This document shows positions 32,487 to 42,206 of a DNA stretch of 64,000 nt, piece after piece (the first letter of the stretch is position 1; the number at the start of each line of letters is the position of its first letter). Source of the stretch: Parvibaculum sp046297875 (lineage in GTDB: Bacteria; Pseudomonadota; Alphaproteobacteria; Parvibaculales; Parvibaculaceae); NCBI RefSeq assembly GCF_046297875.1, contig NZ_JBKBHD010000001.1, positions 434,001-498,000 on the forward strand, given 5' to 3'. Both the position numbers and the translations under genes were made by a program. The notes under the pieces were generated by a model, which searched no databases, was not told where the DNA came from, and saw only the letters and a program-made list of their open reading frames with translations.

Positions 32487-33014
32487 ATGGCCCAAGAAGC
32501 CGAAGCCAGCCGCAAGACCATCAGCCCCGAAACCTATGCCCAGCTCGGTGTGCTGATCGTCGAAGACACGGTCTTCATGGCGAACATGCTTCGCGGCATT
32601 CTCACAAATCTCGGCATCCGCAACATCGTCAGCGCACGCTCCGGCGAAGATGCACTGGCAGCGCTGGTGCGGGGCAAGATCGACCTCGCGATCATGGACG
32701 ATCTCGAGCCGCCGCTCGACGGGATTTCCGTCGTGCGCGCCCTCCGCACCGCCGAAGAAGACGATCTGGTCGGTATCCCCGTCATCTATGTCACGAGCAA
32801 GCGCGAGCGCAGTGCGATCATCGAAGCGCGCGATGCGGGCGTTACCGAAATCCTGTCGAAGCCCTTCTCGGCCCAGCAATTGATCGAGCGGATTGAAACC
32901 GTGCTGACGCGGCCGCGCGCCATCGTGCGTTCTGCCGTTTTCACCGGGCCCGACCGCCGCCGCCGCGACGGCAAGGCGCCGGTCAAGCGGCGCGACAGCG
33001 ACCGCTCATCGTAA
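32487..33014 (+). CDS. Single-domain CheY-like response regulator with basic tail
   Basis: A 175-residue receiver protein. The acidic pocket is Glu26-Asp27, the phosphoacceptor is Asp71 in IMDDLEPPLDG, the switch Thr103-Ser104 precedes SKRE, and the conserved Lys125 is in SKPFS. A basic tail (about 140-175) with RRRRDGK-like runs has no output domain. I chose ATG 32487 because AGAAGGTG lies about seven bases upstream; an in-frame upstream ATG would add 17 residues. It follows the MshEN-glycosyltransferase gene by 108 bases and may be a phospho-switch for it; this is inference. Convergent with matB. Confidence 0.85.
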   Translation: MAQEAEASRKTISPETYAQLGVLIVEDTVFMANMLRGILTNLGIRNIVSARSGEDALAALVRGKIDLAIMDDLEPPLDGISVVRALRTAEEDDLVGIPVIYVTSKRERSAIIEARDAGVTEILSKPFSAQQLIERIETVLTRPRAIVRSAVFTGPDRRRRDGKAPVKRRDSDRSS

Positions 33015-33017
33015 AGC

Positions 33018-34547
33018 TCAGGATTTGCAGGCGTCGCGATATTCGTCGCGCAGCAGGTTCTTCTGCACCTTGCCCATTGCATTGCGCGGCAGGCTTTCCA
33101 CGAAGAAGGCCCGCTTCGGCACCTTGTAGTTCGCGAGCTTCGCCTTGACGCGCGAAATGAGCTCGGCCTCGTCGAGCGCCTTGCCGGGCCGGAGTACGAC
33201 GACGGCCACGCCCGCCTCACCGAAATCGGCATGCGGCACACCGACGATTGCCGACTCCAGCACTTCCGGCATGTCGTCGATGAGTTCCTCGATCTCCTTC
33301 GGATAGACATTGAAGCCGCCCGAAATGATGAGATCCTTCGCGCGTCCGACGAGATGGACATAGCCCTCGGCATCTATCATGGCGATGTCGCCGGTCTTGA
33401 ACCAGCCGCCCTCCTCGAACTCCTCGGCGGATTTCTCCGGCATGCGCCAGTAGCCGCTGAAGACGTTTGGCCCGCGCACCTGTAGTCCGCCGACTTCGCC
33501 CGCGCCCATGAGCGCCCCGTCATCCGACATGACGCGCACTTCCGTTCCGGGCAGCGGGAAGCCCACCGTGCCCGCGCGGCGCTTGCCGTCATAGGGGTTC
33601 GACGTGTTCATGCCGGTTTCGGTCATGCCGTAGCGCTCGAGAATCGCATGGCCGGTGCGGGCGCGGAATTCCTCGAAGGTTTCGGCAAGGAGAGGCGCCG
33701 AGCCCGACGTAAAGAGCCGCATATGCTTCACGAGCCCGGCATTGAATTCATCGCCTGCGAGCAGTCGTGTGTAGAAGGTCGGCACACCCATGAACGTGGT
33801 TGCGCGCGGCAGATGCTGCAGCACCAGATCGCGGTCGAACTTGCCGAGCCAGATCATTCTGGCGCCCGCCAGCAACGCGCAATGACAGGCAACGAAGAGC
33901 CCATGCGCATGGAAGATCGGCAGCGCGTGGAGCAACACGTCGTTCTCGGTGAAACGCCAGGCGTCGCGAAGCGCGAGCCCGTTCGAGGCGAGATTGCCCT
34001 GGCTTAACATGGCGCCTTTGGGTTTTCCGGTTGTTCCCGACGTGTAGAGGATCGCAGCGAGATCGTTCGCACCAAGGTGCGCAGGCGGCACGATATTGCG
34101 GACCCTGCGCGATGCCTCGGTCAGGCTGCCTCGCGCTTCCGTATCGAGCGTCAGCACATGCGGCGTGGCGTAGCGGGTGGCTATTTCCTTCACGCCTTCT
34201 TCGGCCGCCGGATCGCAGATGAAGAGTGCCGGTTCGGCATTGCCGACGAGATAATCCACTTCATCGAGGCGATAGGCAGTGTTCATCGGCAGGAAGACGA
34301 AGCCGCCCCGCAGACAGGCGAGATAGATTGCAAGCGCCTCCGGCGATTTCTCCACCTGCAGCGCCACCCTGTCGCCCTTCGCGAGACCAAGCTGCGAGAA
34401 GAGCGAGGCGAATTGTGCCGCTGCCGTCAGCAGCCGCTCCGCGCTCCATTCGCGTGGGCCGCGTGTCCGGTCCGGCGCTTCAAGCACGATGCGTGTGCGA
34501 TCGTCGGGAAGCGAGACTTCGATCAGCGAGAAAAGTGATGGGCTCAT
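33018..34547 (-). CDS. matB: Malonyl-CoA synthetase (MatB-type)
   Basis: A 509-residue acyl-CoA synthetase of the AMP-forming class. The P-loop is YTSGTTGKPKGA (near 170), and the RYGMTETGMNTSNPYDGKRR stretch (near 305-324) is characteristic of malonyl-CoA synthetases (MatB/ACSF3). The hinge and C-terminal catalytic Lys lie in RNAMGKVQKN. It activates malonate with ATP and CoA to malonyl-CoA, for growth on malonate or to feed polyketide and fatty acid synthesis. No malonate decarboxylase or transporter is adjacent. The BCCT transporter gene lies upstream on the same strand, 78 bases away, with a separate function likely. Confidence 0.88.
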   Translation of the reverse strand: MSPSLFSLIEVSLPDDRTRIVLEAPDRTRGPREWSAERLLTAAAQFASLFSQLGLAKGDRVALQVEKSPEALAIYLACLRGGFVFLPMNTAYRLDEVDYLVGNAEPALFICDPAAEEGVKEIATRYATPHVLTLDTEARGSLTEASRRVRNIVPPAHLGANDLAAILYTSGTTGKPKGAMLSQGNLASNGLALRDAWRFTENDVLLHALPIFHAHGLFVACHCALLAGARMIWLGKFDRDLVLQHLPRATTFMGVPTFYTRLLAGDEFNAGLVKHMRLFTSGSAPLLAETFEEFRARTGHAILERYGMTETGMNTSNPYDGKRRAGTVGFPLPGTEVRVMSDDGALMGAGEVGGLQVRGPNVFSGYWRMPEKSAEEFEEGGWFKTGDIAMIDAEGYVHLVGRAKDLIISGGFNVYPKEIEELIDDMPEVLESAIVGVPHADFGEAGVAVVVLRPGKALDEAELISRVKAKLANYKVPKRAFFVESLPRNAMGKVQKNLLRDEYRDACKS

Positions 34548-34625
34548 GGCGGTCCGGCAAGGTCTATCGCCGGTCCTGCCCGGCTGCCTGTGGTTATAGA
34601 CGATCCGGACCCGGCCGCGCCAGAA

Positions 34626-36611
<1,986 letters not shown>

Positions 36612-36750
36612 GACCGTTCTCCTCTCGGCAGCAGCAGTAAAAATGATTGTAGCGGCGCAGGAGATCGCCGCCCGGAAGGGGATGAATTATGTGATTTCGC
36701 GATCAGCATGGCACAGTGAGCCCCAAAGGCCAACCCGGTGGCAAAATACG

Positions 36751-36779
36751 TTTCATCGAGCGCCGATGACCGCTATCCT
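36751..36779 (+). promoter_or_regulatory. Possible promoter for the LolA-like secreted protein gene
   Basis: TTTCAT (36751-36756), a 17-base spacer, then TATCCT (36774-36779). The gene's ATG is 41 bases after. Both boxes fit the sigma-70 consensus moderately. The 208-base region between the divergent BCCT and secreted protein genes shows nothing else I can name. Confidence 0.35.
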
Positions 36780-36819
36780 TTCGTGATCGCAAATGCACTT
36801 CCAAGACCATGGAGATCCG

Positions 36820-37425
36820 ATGAAAATCCACCGGCTCTTGCTGATCCTTCCCATCCTGTTCATTGCCGTACACGCCAATGCCACAACGCTCGGCCTGCCG
36901 GAGACGGGATACAGTGCAACGCGGACCGTCAATGCGTCTGGTATGCAAATGTCCGGCACGGTTCATGCGCAGGACGGAAAGGAACGCTGGGAAACGGTGG
37001 CCGAAGGTATGCGCAGCATATCGATCCTGTTGCCGAAAGAGGGCCGGTTCCTGATCTATATGCCTGACATGAACATGGCGATGGAAATGAACGCGGACAG
37101 CGCCGGGCAGCAATATGGTTTCGAGCCGTTGCGCGACGAGGTGGAGGCAGTCGAGGAAGGCAGCGAGGTGATCGAAGGCGAGACGACAACGCGCTATCGC
37201 GTCTCGGTGCCGGATGGCGATGTGTCGGAAATGCGAGTCTGGATGACGGCGGATGACATCCCGATCAAGATGGCTGGCTCCTCGCCTGATGGCGATTTCA
37301 CCATGCTGCTGAAGGATCTGAAGCGCGGCGATCAGGATGCGTCGCTGTTCCGGCTGCCTGCCGGCGTCACGCCGATGCAAATGCCGATGGGCATGCCTGC
37401 AATCCCCGGCATGCCGCTGCGGTGA
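36820..37425 (+). CDS. Secreted LolA-like / DUF4412-like protein
   Basis: A 201-residue exported protein with a signal peptide (about residues 1-22, cleavage after ANA). The mature part is beta-rich: segments such as 'GTVHAQDGKERWE', 'GRFLIYMPDMNMAMEM' and 'TRYRVSVPDGDVSEMRVWM' resemble lipoprotein-sorting LolA-fold proteins and DUF4412. The tail is Met/Pro/Gly-rich (PMQMPMGMPAIPGMP). ATG 36820 follows GGAGATCC. No Lol system gene is near. Role unknown. A tiny membrane protein gene lies on the opposite strand just after it. Confidence 0.7.
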   Translation: MKIHRLLLILPILFIAVHANATTLGLPETGYSATRTVNASGMQMSGTVHAQDGKERWETVAEGMRSISILLPKEGRFLIYMPDMNMAMEMNADSAGQQYGFEPLRDEVEAVEEGSEVIEGETTTRYRVSVPDGDVSEMRVWMTADDIPIKMAGSSPDGDFTMLLKDLKRGDQDASLFRLPAGVTPMQMPMGMPAIPGMPLR

Positions 37426-37433
37426 AACGCGGT

Positions 37434-37529
37434 TCACACGATAAGCGTAACTGCCGCGATCGCGAAGAAGAGGACGACGCCAATCATCGTGCCAAGCGCG
37501 CCTGCAGCGATATGTCTGACGAGGTCCAT
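37434..37529 (-). CDS. 31-residue small membrane protein
   Basis: A short gene of 31 codons on the minus strand. The ATG at 37529 is preceded by GGAGGG at about six bases, a near-perfect ribosome binding site. The protein starts MDLVRHIAAGALGTMIG and ends in a hydrophobic stretch with a single membrane span, about residues 8-30. It lies between the convergent secreted protein gene (ending 37425) and the downstream end of the isomerase gene (37625). Too short for most gene finders; the ribosome site plus the uninterrupted hydrophobic span is the evidence. No function can be assigned. Confidence 0.6.
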   Translation of the reverse strand: MDLVRHIAAGALGTMIGVVLFFAIAAVTLIV

Positions 37530-37624
37530 TGAAGCCCTCCGGTCTGTCCGGTCCGGAGGAAGAATGCCGTGCTTTCAGGGAGCGCCGCATGATCCATTTG
37601 GACCATGCGGCAAGCGCCGGAAAC

Positions 37625-38938
37625 TCAAGGGTTTTCCTTGAGCGAGGCGATGATGTCCTGCTCCAGCGCCCAGAACCGGTCCTGCCCCCAATGGGCGGGC
37701 TTGCCGTCGACGCGGAAGGACGGCACACCCCAGAGCCCCGCCTCGAAGAGCGCCTGGCGGTTTTCCTCGACCGCCGCTTCCCATGTCGGATCGGCGAGCG
37801 CCTTGCGCACAGTTTCTTCGGTGAGGCCCGCGCGCTTCGCGACATCCTTCAAGCCGCTGTCGCTTGCAATGTCGATGCCATCGGCGAAGACGGCTTTGCA
37901 GCCGAGTTCGGCAAAGGCCTCGCCCTTGCCGAGCGGTATCGCGTGATGCAGCACGGCGAGGGCGCGCGCCGCACCGGCGCCCACCGAATCCACCACCTTG
38001 CCGAAGGGAAGTCCGGCGCGCTCCGCCTCGCGCTTCGTGTCGCGCACGATATACATGCGCTTCGTCAGCGGCACGGGCAGCCCGCGCATCACCATGGGCA
38101 ACACGAAGCGCAGACGCAGATCCGCGTTGTAATGCCGCGCGAGCTTCAGCATGCGCGGCACGGAAATCCATGAATAGGGACTGCGGAAGGAAAACCAGTA
38201 GTCGATCACCGGGCGGCGCGTCGAGGGCGGTACGGGCCCGAGCGTGAGATCGCGCCAGGGTGCGAGCATCGGCTTGCCGGGCTCATTGTCGAGGCCCGCT
38301 TCCATCAGCCGTTCCTCGAGATAATTGAGCCGGTCGACGCCCCAGTACCACTCGCCCTCGAAAGAGAACATGCCGCTCAGATAGTGGCCGAGCTTCCGGC
38401 GCATCCGATCTCCATGCGTCAGCGCCGCCGCCGTGTCCTTCTCGTCCGCCACGCCATGTTTTTCCTGCAGCCACCCGAGCGCGGCACTGTCACCCATCCA
38501 GACCGCATGGCCTGCCGCGACTGCGATTTCCGCAAATCGGTCCGTACCCGCTGCTTTTGCCAGAAGAGCCGTCACGCTGCGCACAAGCTCCGGATCGGGC
38601 GCGCCTGCATCGTCCGGGAAGTCGAGCCCGTATTCGCGGGCGACGCGCGCGGCGTCGCGGCGGCCATAGGCGGCGAGGAGTTCATACTCCGGTGCCGCCG
38701 CCTTTTCCGGCGCGGGCACCACCCATGTCACGATCTTCACCCTGTAGCGCGCAGCGAGCGGCTTCAGCATTTGGGCGGCGAGGTGGCTGTAGGGATCGTC
38801 CGGCTGATGGAAGTAATACACCGTCGGCGCACGGCCCGAGAGCCTGCGGCGAAGCGCATGGACCCCGCGCCGGAAATTCCGCAAGCCCCGGCTCGTGATG
38901 AACGAGGATACCCGCCTGCTGATTGCCGCCTTCAACAT
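37625..38938 (-). CDS. Tandem thioredoxin-fold 2-hydroxychromene-2-carboxylate isomerase-like protein
   Basis: A 437-residue protein made of two DsbA/GST-kappa-type halves. The first begins TVYYFHQPDDPYSHLAAQ (near 35), the second IDYWFSFRSPYSWISVPR (near 240); the PYS motif in each replaces the active-site cysteines, as in 2-hydroxychromene-2-carboxylate isomerases. The second half ends with WGVPSFRVDGKPAHWGQDR. The family usually has one such unit of about 200 residues and uses glutathione as cofactor in aromatic (naphthalene-type) degradation. ATG 38938 follows GGGAGGAGAAACG. A 29-base palindrome upstream may bind its regulator. Confidence 0.83.
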   Translation of the reverse strand: MLKAAISRRVSSFITSRGLRNFRRGVHALRRRLSGRAPTVYYFHQPDDPYSHLAAQMLKPLAARYRVKIVTWVVPAPEKAAAPEYELLAAYGRRDAARVAREYGLDFPDDAGAPDPELVRSVTALLAKAAGTDRFAEIAVAAGHAVWMGDSAALGWLQEKHGVADEKDTAAALTHGDRMRRKLGHYLSGMFSFEGEWYWGVDRLNYLEERLMEAGLDNEPGKPMLAPWRDLTLGPVPPSTRRPVIDYWFSFRSPYSWISVPRMLKLARHYNADLRLRFVLPMVMRGLPVPLTKRMYIVRDTKREAERAGLPFGKVVDSVGAGAARALAVLHHAIPLGKGEAFAELGCKAVFADGIDIASDSGLKDVAKRAGLTEETVRKALADPTWEAAVEENRQALFEAGLWGVPSFRVDGKPAHWGQDRFWALEQDIIASLKENP

Positions 38939-38977
38939 CGTTTCTCCTCCCAGTCGCCGCCCGCGCTACACTCGATA

Positions 38978-39006
38978 ATATATTGACACATCATGCGTCA
39001 ATATAT
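38978..39006. promoter_or_regulatory. 29-bp AT-rich palindromic operator
   Basis: Perfect ten-base arms ATATATTGAC (38978-38987) and GTCAATATAT (38997-39006), with a near-symmetric CAT/ATG in the centre. It stands 40 bases before the minus-strand isomerase start, in AT-rich DNA within a GC-rich genome. On the minus strand TTGACG inside it can serve as -35, with TATTAT about 15 bases later as -10. The TTGAC-n9-GTCAA form is typical of TetR- or MarR-type repressor sites. The repressor is not identified; the plus-strand membrane protein gene starts 144 bases away. Confidence 0.6.
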
Positions 39007-39149
39007 CGGAGATACAACGCCGAAATCGCATTTGCCGTCCTTGCATGTTACCTTCAAGCAAAGGGGCGATTCAGTTTTGGTCGTCAGAATTTGCTTGCGG
39101 GCCATTTTCTTGGGCCGTTCCCCCGGAAAATGGTTTCAAGAGGCAATTC

Positions 39150-40016
39150 ATGGCTGGTGCTTCTTTCACCGATCCCGCGGCGCGAGTATACGGCCTGCCG
39201 CGGGCCGGCATCGCGGCCTATATCCCCTGGATCGTTCACATCCTGATCGCTTTTCTCGCGCTGCCGGCCGGGCTCGTTCTGAATGTCTTTGCCTTCGATG
39301 CGCTTCGCCAATCCTCGCCGGACCTGATCCTCTTGTGGCTGGCGCTCGGCATAGGCGTTGCAGTGCCGCTCCATCTTGGATTGATCTGGTACTACCTCGT
39401 CTATGTCGCACGGCGGAAGCGCGCGCGGCGCATCCTCGCAACATGGCCGGACCTGACCGGCGAGTGCCTTCCCCTCGGCGCTCCCATGTCCCTGCAAAAC
39501 GGTATCGACCTTGAGGCCGGCCGCTTTTCCTGCCTGCTTGTGGTCACTCCCCGAGGCTTCGGCATCACGCATCACAATGGCCTGGCGCGGCATCGCGGGC
39601 GCCTGCGCATCGACGGCACACCGCTTGAGCCTTTCATTCCTTTCAGCTCAATTGCCAACATCTATGTCGACTATGTCGACAAGGCCGTTCTTGACGGGGA
39701 GCGCGAAGTAGATCGCATTGCCAGAAAGCTTGCCTCTCTCATCTTCTCTGCCATCAACTTGCAGCATATGTGGATCCGCGCCCAGCTCACGGGGGCGGTG
39801 CTCACCATCAGCCTGAAAAATGGCGAGGAGTACGCCTTTGCCCTGCCGGAATTTCCCGATCGCGCCGTTGCGGCCGCGGCCATCGAGAACGCGGCCCGGC
39901 ACGATCGACAGGTTGAAGTCACGCCGGAAATGCGGGGCGCCTTGTCGATCGAGACATATGCCGAATGGCTCGCCGATCGCATCCAGGCGATCACCGCGCG
40001 GAAACCGGTTCGCTGA
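39150..40016 (+). CDS. Membrane protein of unknown function
   Basis: A 288-residue protein with two N-terminal membrane spans (about residues 22-50 and 58-80) and a cytoplasmic part of about 200 residues. The soluble part has repeated beta strands, e.g. 'LEAGRFSCLLVVTPRGFGITHHNG' split in two and 'FIPFSSIANIYVDYVDKAVLDGE', as in PH-like domains, though I recognise no family. I chose ATG 39150, preceded by AGAGG; the in-frame ATG at 39045 would add 35 unlikely residues. tRNA-Gly follows on the opposite strand. No function assigned. Confidence 0.7.
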   Translation: MAGASFTDPAARVYGLPRAGIAAYIPWIVHILIAFLALPAGLVLNVFAFDALRQSSPDLILLWLALGIGVAVPLHLGLIWYYLVYVARRKRARRILATWPDLTGECLPLGAPMSLQNGIDLEAGRFSCLLVVTPRGFGITHHNGLARHRGRLRIDGTPLEPFIPFSSIANIYVDYVDKAVLDGEREVDRIARKLASLIFSAINLQHMWIRAQLTGAVLTISLKNGEEYAFALPEFPDRAVAAAAIENAARHDRQVEVTPEMRGALSIETYAEWLADRIQAITARKPVR

Positions 40017-40026
40017 GCGGATGGAT

Positions 40027-40100
40027 TGGAGCGGGTGAAGGGAATCGAACCCTCGTCGTAAGCTTGGGAAGCTTCTGCTCTACCATTGAGCTACACCCGC
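40027..40100 (-). tRNA. tRNA-Gly (CCC anticodon)
   Basis: On the minus strand the acceptor GCGGGTG (40100-40094) pairs with CACCCGC near the 3' end. The D arm is GCTC-AATGGTA-GAGC, the anticodon loop is TTCCCAA giving anticodon CCC, and the T arm carries GTTCGATTC. The encoded CCA (40029-40027) follows the discriminator T. All arms fold; one G-A pair is mismatched at the top of the anticodon stem. It sits between a membrane protein gene and the DUF2804 gene. Confidence 0.95.
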
Positions 40101-40146
40101 GCCGGACCTTCTAGTTAAGGTTTCGGCGCGTTTTCCGCAAGAGGCG

Positions 40147-41172
40147 TCACCAGCGGTTCTGCACTTCCTCGGCAAAGCCGATGAGATCCTTCACCTCTAT
40201 CCGCCGCCCGTCATCGAGTACGGCGACGCCCGAAAAACGCCCGAAGACCTGATGCTGGATCGAGCGGATGAGCTTCAGGTCCACCGCACTGTGGCGGTCG
40301 ACAACAGGCTCGAACGTCATCTCGAAGCGGCCGTCATTGCTGGTGAAGCGCCAGGGTCCGCCGGTGAAGCTGCCTTCGGGTAGGTGGAACCGCACCTCAT
40401 CGAATTTATGTGCGCGGCCATCGAAGAAGATCATGTTTTCGGACGCTGCCGAGGTGTCGCCGAAGCCATAGCCGATATTGAAGCCGAAGCTCTTTCCCTC
40501 CGCCATGCCGGAGGCCGAGCCCCAGTACCAGACATTGTCGTAAGTCCAGACGCCCCGGCCCCAGTCGAGCACGCCGAAGGACGCCTGAGGTTCGAAGGCG
40601 AATGTCTCGCCGCCCACCGTCACCCTGCCCTCCGCCGCCATGCAGTTGATCTTCTGGTTGTAGTAAAAGGCCCGCGGCGCGTCCGGGAATGGCGTTGCGA
40701 TCACCATGCGGTCCATTGCCGGTTGCGCGAGAAATAGGTCGGCCTCCATGCCCCGGCCCTTGCCGAAGCCCGGATAGGAGAGCGTGATCCTGCGTCCGCC
40801 CGGCGCATGGCGGAAGGCGATATCCAATTTCGGATGATGCTGGACGATGTCGCCCTCATCCGCGCTTTCGGGCAGTTTCATCCGCCCGCGCGGGAAAGGA
40901 ATGATGATGCCTTCCTCGATGAAGTCCGGCTTCCCGAAATCGAGCCAGACGGCGTTCAAAAGCCCCATATAGCCATTGTCGGCCACGACACAGGCAAAGC
41001 CGTAGCGATCGTTCAATACGGCGTAATAGTCCCATTCCTTGATGCGGTGCCAGCCGGCCTTGACGGCGGCGCGGCGGTAGCGCCTTGCCTCCTCCGTCGC
41101 CCAGCCTGCCTCGACAAGGCGCCCCTGCCCGTCGAGAAGCTCGCCCTTTGTCAGTTTCCGCTGCATCCTCAT
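40147..41172 (-). CDS. DUF2804 family protein
   Basis: A 341-residue protein of the DUF2804 family. The conserved stretches are YYAVLNDRYGFACVVADNGYMG near the start (residues ~49-70), PRAFYYNQKINCMAA, and FGVLDWGRGVWTYDNVWYWGSA in the middle (about 195-216), each split here to keep the motif clear. The repeated beta-strand pattern suggests a lipocalin-like or galactose-mutarotase-like fold. The function is unknown. It diverges from a radical SAM enzyme gene at 83 bases. The family usually has this length. Confidence 0.85.
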   Translation of the reverse strand: MRMQRKLTKGELLDGQGRLVEAGWATEEARRYRRAAVKAGWHRIKEWDYYAVLNDRYGFACVVADNGYMGLLNAVWLDFGKPDFIEEGIIIPFPRGRMKLPESADEGDIVQHHPKLDIAFRHAPGGRRITLSYPGFGKGRGMEADLFLAQPAMDRMVIATPFPDAPRAFYYNQKINCMAAEGRVTVGGETFAFEPQASFGVLDWGRGVWTYDNVWYWGSASGMAEGKSFGFNIGYGFGDTSAASENMIFFDGRAHKFDEVRFHLPEGSFTGGPWRFTSNDGRFEMTFEPVVDRHSAVDLKLIRSIQHQVFGRFSGVAVLDDGRRIEVKDLIGFAEEVQNRW

Positions 41173-41255
41173 GCCCCCTGTCCGCCGGTCCGGAGAGTAG
41201 CAGTCCTCCCGGAATTGTGAATGGCGAAGCCCGGCCGCGATGTTAGGTTTCGTCC

Positions 41256-42206
41256 ATGAACGAAATCGCCATGCAGAAATTCAGTCATCCGGACGTCACC
41301 GCCAAGGGCGAGATGCGCGCCGCCGTATCCTTTCACCGGCTCGACACGCTCTGGATCAACACGGGCACGCTCTGCAATATCGAATGCGCGAACTGCTACA
41401 TCCATTCGAGCCCCACGGACGACCGCCTCGCCTATATCTCGCCGGAAGAGGCCGTGCGCTTTTTCGACGAGGCAGCGGCAATTGCGGCGCGGGACGGTAC
41501 GCCGCTGCCGGAAATCGGTTTCACGGGCGGCGAGCCCTTCATGAATCCCGGCATGATCGAGATGCTGGAAGATGCGCTGACGCGCGGCCATGAGGTACTC
41601 ATCCTCACCAATGCCATGCAGCCGATGCAGCGCCCGCACGTGAAGGCCGGTCTCATCGCGCTTCATGAAATTTTCGGGCCTTCGATCAAGCTCCGCGTCA
41701 GCCTCGATCACTACACCGAAGCGCTGCATGACGCGGAACGCGGCGCGGGCAGCTTCGCAAGAACGATGGAGGGGCTTCGCTGGCTTGCGTCGGAAAATTT
41801 CACGCTTGCCATTGCGGGCCGCACCATATCGGGCGAGACGGAAGATGAAGCGCGCGCAGGCTTTGTCGCGCTCTTCGCGCGCGAGGGGCTTGCTCTCGAT
41901 GCGCTGAACCCCGCCTCGCTCATCCTCTTCCCCGAGATGGACGAGAAGGCCGAAGTGCCGGAAATCACCACTGCCTGCTGGGGCGTTCTTCACGTCGACC
42001 CCGCCACGATGATGTGCGCGACGAGCCGCATGGTGGTGAAGCGCCGCGGCGCAGCATCGCCTGCCGTCATCTCATGCACGCTGCTGCCCGACGATCCACA
42101 ATTCGAGATGGGCGCGACGCTCGCCGAAAGTCTTGCCCCCGTGAAGCTCAATCACCGCCACTGCGCAAAGTTCTGCGTGCTGGGCGGCGCAAGTTGCTCC
42201 GCCTAG
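41256..42206 (+). CDS. Radical SAM enzyme with extra C-terminal cysteines
   Basis: A 316-residue radical S-adenosylmethionine protein. The cluster-binding motif C-x3-C-x2-C is Cys40, Cys44 and Cys47 in TLCNIECANCYIH; GFTGGEPFMNPG (near 88-99) is the AdoMet-contacting GGE motif. Further cysteines occur in TTACWGVLHVDPATMMC and at Cys303, Cys307 and Cys314 at the very end, as in SPASM/Twitch-type proteins with an auxiliary cluster. The substrate is unknown; no peptide precursor is adjacent. It ends overlapping lrgB by four bases at the 3' ends. Confidence 0.87.
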   Translation: MNEIAMQKFSHPDVTAKGEMRAAVSFHRLDTLWINTGTLCNIECANCYIHSSPTDDRLAYISPEEAVRFFDEAAAIAARDGTPLPEIGFTGGEPFMNPGMIEMLEDALTRGHEVLILTNAMQPMQRPHVKAGLIALHEIFGPSIKLRVSLDHYTEALHDAERGAGSFARTMEGLRWLASENFTLAIAGRTISGETEDEARAGFVALFAREGLALDALNPASLILFPEMDEKAEVPEITTACWGVLHVDPATMMCATSRMVVKRRGAASPAVISCTLLPDDPQFEMGATLAESLAPVKLNHRHCAKFCVLGGASCSA

